DNA from: Clostridiales bacterium
GTDB taxonomy: Bacteria; Bacillota; Clostridia; Christensenellales; Aristaeellaceae
Length of the DNA stretch: 16,443 nt
Direction: 5' to 3'
NCBI GenBank assembly: GCA_004557805.1
Contig: SFFS01000042.1
Coordinates: 1 to 16,443 of the forward strand
How positions within the stretch are numbered: position 1 is the first letter of the stretch; each line of letters starts with the position of its first letter. Below the pieces are notes generated by a model. The model did not search any database, was not told the origin of the DNA, and saw only the letters and a list, made by a program, of their open reading frames with translations. Positions 12,625 to 16,443 of the stretch are shown here, piece by piece. The position numbers were made by a program, and so were the translations under genes.

Positions 12625-13620
12625 ATGGCCGATCTGCGGCACGGCGGCAACGTATGGGAGGGCGGCGACCCTTCCCGCTGGCTGGACTTTTCCGCCAACC
12701 TGCGCCCGGAGGGCGCGCCGGAATGGGTGATGCGCACGATGCGCGCCGCGCTGGACGATACGCGCTATTATCCTGACAGAACGCTGGCCGCCGCGCGGCG
12801 CGGGCTGGCCGCCTATCTGGACGTGCCCGAGCGCTGCGTTCTGCCCACGGCGGGCGGGGCGGCGGCAATCGACGCGGTTCTCGCGCGCGGCAGGGGCGCG
12901 GTTCACGTTTTTCCCGTCACCTTCGGGGAATATGCGGAGCGCGCGGCGGCGCACGGGCGCGAAACCCGTATCTGGCAGGGAACGTGCGCCCGCGGCGACA
13001 CGGTCGTTCTCTGCAACCCCAACAACCCCACGGGGCGCGGCCTTTCCCGCGAAGCGGCGCTTGAAATGCACCGTCAGGCCGCAGGGATGGGCGGCGAGCT
13101 GATCGTAGACGAAGCGTTTATCGAGTTCTGTCCGGAATGCAGCGTATGCCGGCGCGTTGCGCCGGGGCTGACCGTCGTCGGGTCGCTGACGAAAACGCTG
13201 TGCATCCCCGGCGTGCGGCTGGGGTACGTCTGCGCCGAGCCGGAAGTTGTCGAGGCGCTGGAGCGCAGGGCCCTGCCCTGGCCAATGAACGCGCTGGCCG
13301 TCGCCGTGGCTGCGGAGCTTCCGCGGCACAAAAGCGAAATCGCGTCCGACGCGGCGCTCAACCGGAAGCGCCGGGCGCTTCTCGCGCGTCTGCTGGAAAA
13401 GCTGGGCGCGGAAGCGCTGCCCTCGCAGAGCAACTTCCTGCTGGTGAATTTTCATCGGGATATGACGCAGGCGGCCGCGCAGCTCAGGGAACGGCATATT
13501 CTCGTGCGCACCTGCGCGTCCTTCGGCCTGGGGCCGGAATACTGGCGCGTGGCCGTGAAAACGCAGGAGGAAAACCTGCTGCTATGTCAAACGCTGGAGG
13601 AGATTTTCAATGCGCGGTAA
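12625..13620 (+). CDS. cobD: L-threonine-O-3-phosphate decarboxylase (CobD)
   Basis: This PLP enzyme makes (R)-1-amino-2-propanol phosphate, the linker for the B12 nucleotide loop. It belongs to fold-type I and resembles histidinol-phosphate aminotransferase. The start at 12625 (331 residues) is preferred because AAAGGA lies 8 nt upstream; ATGs at 12607 and 12616 are alternatives, and the frame's ATG at 12580 lies inside the terminator. Motifs: LRHGGNVWEGG at the N-terminus (CobD-typical HGGN), LDFSANLRP (20-28), CNPNNPTGRG (130-139), VDEAFIEF (161-168) and the PLP lysine K190 in GSLTKTLCIPGVRLGY. HisC is ruled out by HGGN and by the operon. It is the first gene after the riboswitch and overlaps cbiP by 11 bp. 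Confidence 0.92.
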   Translation: MADLRHGGNVWEGGDPSRWLDFSANLRPEGAPEWVMRTMRAALDDTRYYPDRTLAAARRGLAAYLDVPERCVLPTAGGAAAIDAVLARGRGAVHVFPVTFGEYAERAAAHGRETRIWQGTCARGDTVVLCNPNNPTGRGLSREAALEMHRQAAGMGGELIVDEAFIEFCPECSVCRRVAPGLTVVGSLTKTLCIPGVRLGYVCAEPEVVEALERRALPWPMNALAVAVAAELPRHKSEIASDAALNRKRRALLARLLEKLGAEALPSQSNFLLVNFHRDMTQAAAQLRERHILVRTCASFGLGPEYWRVAVKTQEENLLLCQTLEEIFNAR

Positions 13621-15112
13621 ATCGCTGATGATCCAGGGCACCGCCTCGTCCGTAGGCAAGAGCGTGCTGTGCGCGGCGCTTCTGCGCATCATGAAACAGG
13701 ACGGATACCGGGTCGCGCCGTTTAAGGCGCAGAACATGGCGCTCAACTCCTTCGTCACCCGCGACGGGCTGGAGATGGGCCGCGCGCAGGTAACGCAGGC
13801 GCAGGCGGCGGGCATGGAGCCGGATATCCGCATGAACCCCGTCCTGCTCAAGCCCACCAGCGACAGGCGCAGCCAGGTTATCGTCAACGGGCGGGTCGCC
13901 GGCACGATGACGGCGATGGAGTATCACAATTACAAGCCCGCCCTGCGCGAAAACATCCGCAAAACCTACCGCTCGCTGGAGGACGCGGTCGACTGCGTGG
14001 TGATCGAGGGGGCGGGAAGCCCCGCTGAAATCAACCTCCGCTCGGGCGATATCGTCAATATGTCGATGGCGGAATGCGCGGACGCGCCGGTTCTTCTGGT
14101 GGGCGATATCAACCTGGGCGGCGTGTTCGCCTCGCTGCTGGGCACGATGATGCTGCTCGCCGAGGACGAGCGCGCGCGCGTGAAGGGCGTTATCATCAAC
14201 AAATTCCGCGGCGACGTGCAGATTCTCGAGCCGGGTCTGCGCATGCTGGAGGAAAGAATTCACGTTCCGGTGCTGGGCGTCGTGCCGTGGATGGACGTGG
14301 AACTCGAGGACGAGGACAGCGTCACCGAGCGGTTCGAGCGCCGGAGCGGCGCGGGCGATCTCGACGTGGCGGTGGTGAAGCTTCGCCATATTTCCAACTT
14401 CACCGATTTTCAGTCGCTCGCCCTCCAGCCCGGCGTAAAAGTGCGCTACGCGCAGACGGCCAAAGACCTCGAAAGCGCCGATCTGATCGTGCTTCCCGGC
14501 ACGAAGAACACCATCGAGGATCTGATCGACCTGCGCAGCCGCGGCGTGGACGCCGCGATCGTCCGCCATGCGCGCCGGGGCGGGATGGTTGCCGGCGTGT
14601 GCGGCGGATACCAGATGCTGGGCCGCGCGCTGCGCGATCCCGAGCATGTGGAATCGCGCGTGCCGGAGCTGGCCGGGCTGGATCTGCTGGACATGGAAGT
14701 CGTCTTTGAAAAGGAAAAGCGCACCGCGCAGGCCAGCGGTGTCGTGGACTGTCCCCCCTGCTGGCTTGCGGAGGCGAACGGAACCGTCGTGGACGGCTAT
14801 GAAATCCACGCCGGGCGGAACCTCCTGGGCGAAACCGCCGTGCCGTGGCTGAAGATCGACGGCCGCACGGACGGAATCATGAACGCCGGGCACAACGTCC
14901 TGGGCAGCTATCTGCACGGTCTTTTCGACGACGGGCAGCTTTTCGCCGCGATTGCGCGGCGGCTGCGCGCGCAGAAGGGCGTAAGCGGCGAAGAACACGC
15001 GCCCGTCAGCTTCGAGGATTTCCGGGAGCGCGAATTCGACCGCATCGCCGCAATCGTCCGCGCCAGCCTGGATATGGATGCGATTTACCGCATCGTCAGA
15101 GGAGAGGTGTAA
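13610..15112 (+). CDS. cbiP: Cobyric acid synthase (CbiP/CobQ)
   Basis: This 500-residue enzyme, of usual family length, amidates adenosylcobyrinic acid a,c-diamide at four side chains using glutamine and ATP. The N-terminal dethiobiotin-synthetase-like ATPase domain begins MIQGTASSVGKS (7-18) with FKAQNMALNS (38-47). The C-terminal class I glutamine amidotransferase-like domain has the nucleophile C331 in GVCGGYQMLG and H436 in GSYLHGLFD. INLRSGDIVNMSMAE and KFRGD are further family blocks. ATG 13610 has GGAGGAGA 6 nt upstream and lies inside the end of cobD, so the two are translationally coupled. A 4-bp-range gap leads to cbiB. Confidence 0.97.
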   Translation: MRGKSLMIQGTASSVGKSVLCAALLRIMKQDGYRVAPFKAQNMALNSFVTRDGLEMGRAQVTQAQAAGMEPDIRMNPVLLKPTSDRRSQVIVNGRVAGTMTAMEYHNYKPALRENIRKTYRSLEDAVDCVVIEGAGSPAEINLRSGDIVNMSMAECADAPVLLVGDINLGGVFASLLGTMMLLAEDERARVKGVIINKFRGDVQILEPGLRMLEERIHVPVLGVVPWMDVELEDEDSVTERFERRSGAGDLDVAVVKLRHISNFTDFQSLALQPGVKVRYAQTAKDLESADLIVLPGTKNTIEDLIDLRSRGVDAAIVRHARRGGMVAGVCGGYQMLGRALRDPEHVESRVPELAGLDLLDMEVVFEKEKRTAQASGVVDCPPCWLAEANGTVVDGYEIHAGRNLLGETAVPWLKIDGRTDGIMNAGHNVLGSYLHGLFDDGQLFAAIARRLRAQKGVSGEEHAPVSFEDFREREFDRIAAIVRASLDMDAIYRIVRGEV

Positions 15113-15115
15113 CGC

Positions 15116-16060
15116 ATGCCCGATCATATCTGGGCGCTGCTGGCCGGGTTTGCGCTGGATCTGCTGCTCGGCGACCCGCAGTGGCTGTATCATCCCGTGC
15201 GCGTCATCGGCAGCTATATTTCATGGGCGGAGAAAAAGCTGCGCGCCCGCGGCGGCAACCTGCGCGCAGGCGCGGTGTTCCTCACGGCCTCCACAATCCT
15301 TCTGACCATGGCGGCGGCGGCGCTGCTTATGCGGCTGTCGGGCCTGCTGGGACGCGCGCCGCATTTTATCGCCATGGCGCTGCTCGACTGGATGGGCGTC
15401 TCCGTCACATGCATGGCGAAGGAGTCCCGGGGCGTGGCCCGCGCGCTGGAGGACGGCGTGGAAGCCGGACGCGCGCAGGTGGCCCGCATTGTGGGGCGCG
15501 ACACGCAGACGCTCAGCGAAGAGGAAATCATTAAAGCAACCGTTGAAACCGTAGCCGAAAACACCACCGACGGCGTGATCTCCCCGATGCTGTACGCGGC
15601 CCTCGGCGGCCCGGTGCTGCTGTGGGGCTTTAAGGCCGCCAGCACGCTGGATTCCATGGTGGGCTACCTCGACGAAAAATACCGCGACGTCGGCTGGTCG
15701 AGCGCCAGAACGGACGACGTGCTGAACTTCGTCCCGGCCCGCCTGACGGCGCTGCTGATGTGCCTCGCCGCCTTTCTCTCCGGGCTCGACGGCAAAAACG
15801 CATGGAGAATCGTCCGGCGCGACCACGCCAACCACAAAAGCCCCAACTGCGCATGGAGCGAGGCCGCCGCGGCGGGCGCGCTGCATATTCAGCTCGGCGG
15901 CACGCACGACTATTTCGGCAAGCCGGTGGAAAAGCCCACGATCGGCGACGCGGACCGCCCGGCGCGGCGCGGCGATATTGCCAAAGTCAACCGGCTGCTG
16001 TATGTTTCCGGCGCGCTGGCGGCGGCGCTGATCGCGCTGGCCGCGCTCGCGCTGCAATAG
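15116..16060 (+). CDS. cbiB: Adenosylcobinamide-phosphate synthase (CbiB)
   Basis: This 314-residue integral membrane enzyme joins adenosylcobyric acid to aminopropanol phosphate, the product of CobD two genes upstream. The N-terminus FALDLLLGDPQWLYHPVRVI is the family signature. Hydrophobic segments lie at about 5-17, 51-73, 150-175, 205-220 and 290-313. Conserved blocks ATVETVAENTTDGVISPMLY (about 141-160), DEKYRDVGWSSARTDDVLNF and ARL, and the late DHANHKSPNCAWSEAAAAGA are all present. AGAGGTG precedes the ATG, 3 bp after the cbiP stop. In Salmonella nomenclature this is cbiB; some databases call the protein CobD, which is not the decarboxylase above. Confidence 0.96.
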   Translation: MPDHIWALLAGFALDLLLGDPQWLYHPVRVIGSYISWAEKKLRARGGNLRAGAVFLTASTILLTMAAAALLMRLSGLLGRAPHFIAMALLDWMGVSVTCMAKESRGVARALEDGVEAGRAQVARIVGRDTQTLSEEEIIKATVETVAENTTDGVISPMLYAALGGPVLLWGFKAASTLDSMVGYLDEKYRDVGWSSARTDDVLNFVPARLTALLMCLAAFLSGLDGKNAWRIVRRDHANHKSPNCAWSEAAAAGALHIQLGGTHDYFGKPVEKPTIGDADRPARRGDIAKVNRLLYVSGALAAALIALAALALQ

Positions 16061-16069
16061 GGAGGACAT

Positions 16070-16443
16070 ATGAACGCAAGAGAAGAAGCGCAATATCGCT
16101 GGGACCACGTGGCCAAGCCGCTTCACTCGCTGGGGCTGCTGGAGGATCCACGCTACAATTTCCAGTTTCTGGAATGCGAGAGCTTCATCCCGTCCGGAGG
16201 CCAGGGGATCCTGGCCGTGGAGGGCAGGGCGGACAGCAGGGCGGCCGGAATTTTAAGCGGGATCAGCCACCGGGAAACCTGGCTGTGCCTGAATCTGGAG
16301 CGGCAGGTGTTAAAGCTCCTGGATGCCGGGTGCCACGAGCCCATCGGTGTCTACTCCCGGCTGGAGGGCGGTCTGCTGGAAGTGTTTGGAATCAGCGGCA
16401 GGAACGGCCGGGTATATAAAATCCATCTGAAAGGACAGCCGGA
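16070..16443 (+). CDS. Chimeric ORF: CobT N-terminus joined in frame to HemC C-terminal part (partial)
   Basis: ATG 16070, with GGAGG just upstream and 9 bp after cbiB, opens a frame that runs off the window (124 residues seen). Residues 1 to about 25 (REEAQYRWDHVAKPLHSLGL, then LE) match the start of CobT, which activates dimethylbenzimidazole and is the expected next gene. From about residue 26 the sequence is the C-terminal part of HemC (porphobilinogen deaminase): FIPSGGQGILAVEGR (39-53), LERQVLKLLDAGCHEPIGVY (76-95) with C88 at the place of the dipyrromethane-binding cysteine, then GGLLEVFGISG. The HemC catalytic N-terminal domains and the CobT body are both missing, so the product could do neither job. 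Arg codons shift from mostly CGC to AGG/CGG at the join. It is probably an assembly or recombination artefact. Confidence 0.8.
   Translation, partial: MNAREEAQYRWDHVAKPLHSLGLLEDPRYNFQFLECESFIPSGGQGILAVEGRADSRAAGILSGISHRETWLCLNLERQVLKLLDAGCHEPIGVYSRLEGGLLEVFGISGRNGRVYKIHLKGQP

Noticed and set aside
13607..15193. 528-codon - strand frame opposite cbiP
   Set aside because: Antisense shadow of an unmistakable cobyric acid synthase gene.
16144..16210. GGATCC at the CobT-HemC join as proof of a cloning artefact
   Set aside because: A BamHI site does lie at the join, but such a hexamer occurs often by chance and a second GGATCC is present at about 16206 inside the HemC part. It is suggestive only, so I did not base the chimera claim on it.

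Overview
The window is GC-rich DNA, in my reading from a member of the Clostridia (Firmicutes). The evidence is strong Shine-Dalgarno sites, consensus sigma-A promoters, an r1t-type phage holin, a phasin-like small protein, an EpsC-type serine acetyltransferase, tRNAs without encoded CCA, and a B12-riboswitch-controlled late cobalamin operon of clostridial type. I infer a gut Christensenellales/Oscillospirales-like lineage, but cannot prove it from the sequence alone. Both ends cut genes.

Layout: (1) 1-685, + strand: the 3' end of a phage lysis cassette (amidase C-terminus, small membrane protein, r1t holin), closed by tandem terminators. (2) 689-3978, - strand: promoter, cysK, cysE, then a MATE exporter; the first two make cysteine from serine. 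(3) 4073-4384, +: an AraC-type DNA-binding domain-only protein divergent from cysK, followed by an orphan promoter and terminator that could make a short RNA. (4) 4607-6539, -: tRNA-Gln and tRNA-Glu from a perfect consensus promoter, then an AI-2E-family membrane protein and a phasin-like protein with its own promoter. (5) 6541-9552, -: an S11 D-Ala-D-Ala carboxypeptidase, a GNAT acetyltransferase and the pseudouridine synthase RluB, packed tightly, followed by what looks like a frameshifted gene remnant and a terminator. (6) 9602-10886, -: fructose-6-phosphate aldolase/transaldolase-like enzyme plus an unknown membrane-anchored protein. (7) 11065-12231, +: an unknown protein carrying 3.5 copies of a 150-bp tandem repeat. 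(8) 12249-16443, +: promoter, cobalamin riboswitch with intrinsic terminator, then cobD, cbiP (cobQ), cbiB and a last ORF.

The last ORF is the main surprise. It begins as CobT, the enzyme expected next in this operon, and after about 25 residues becomes the C-terminal part of HemC (porphobilinogen deaminase), with a change in codon use. The switch falls at a short stretch that looks alike in both proteins. I read this as an assembly or recombination chimera rather than a real fusion enzyme, until read-level data say otherwise. I found no CRISPR array, transposase, integrase, toxin-antitoxin pair or defence gene.
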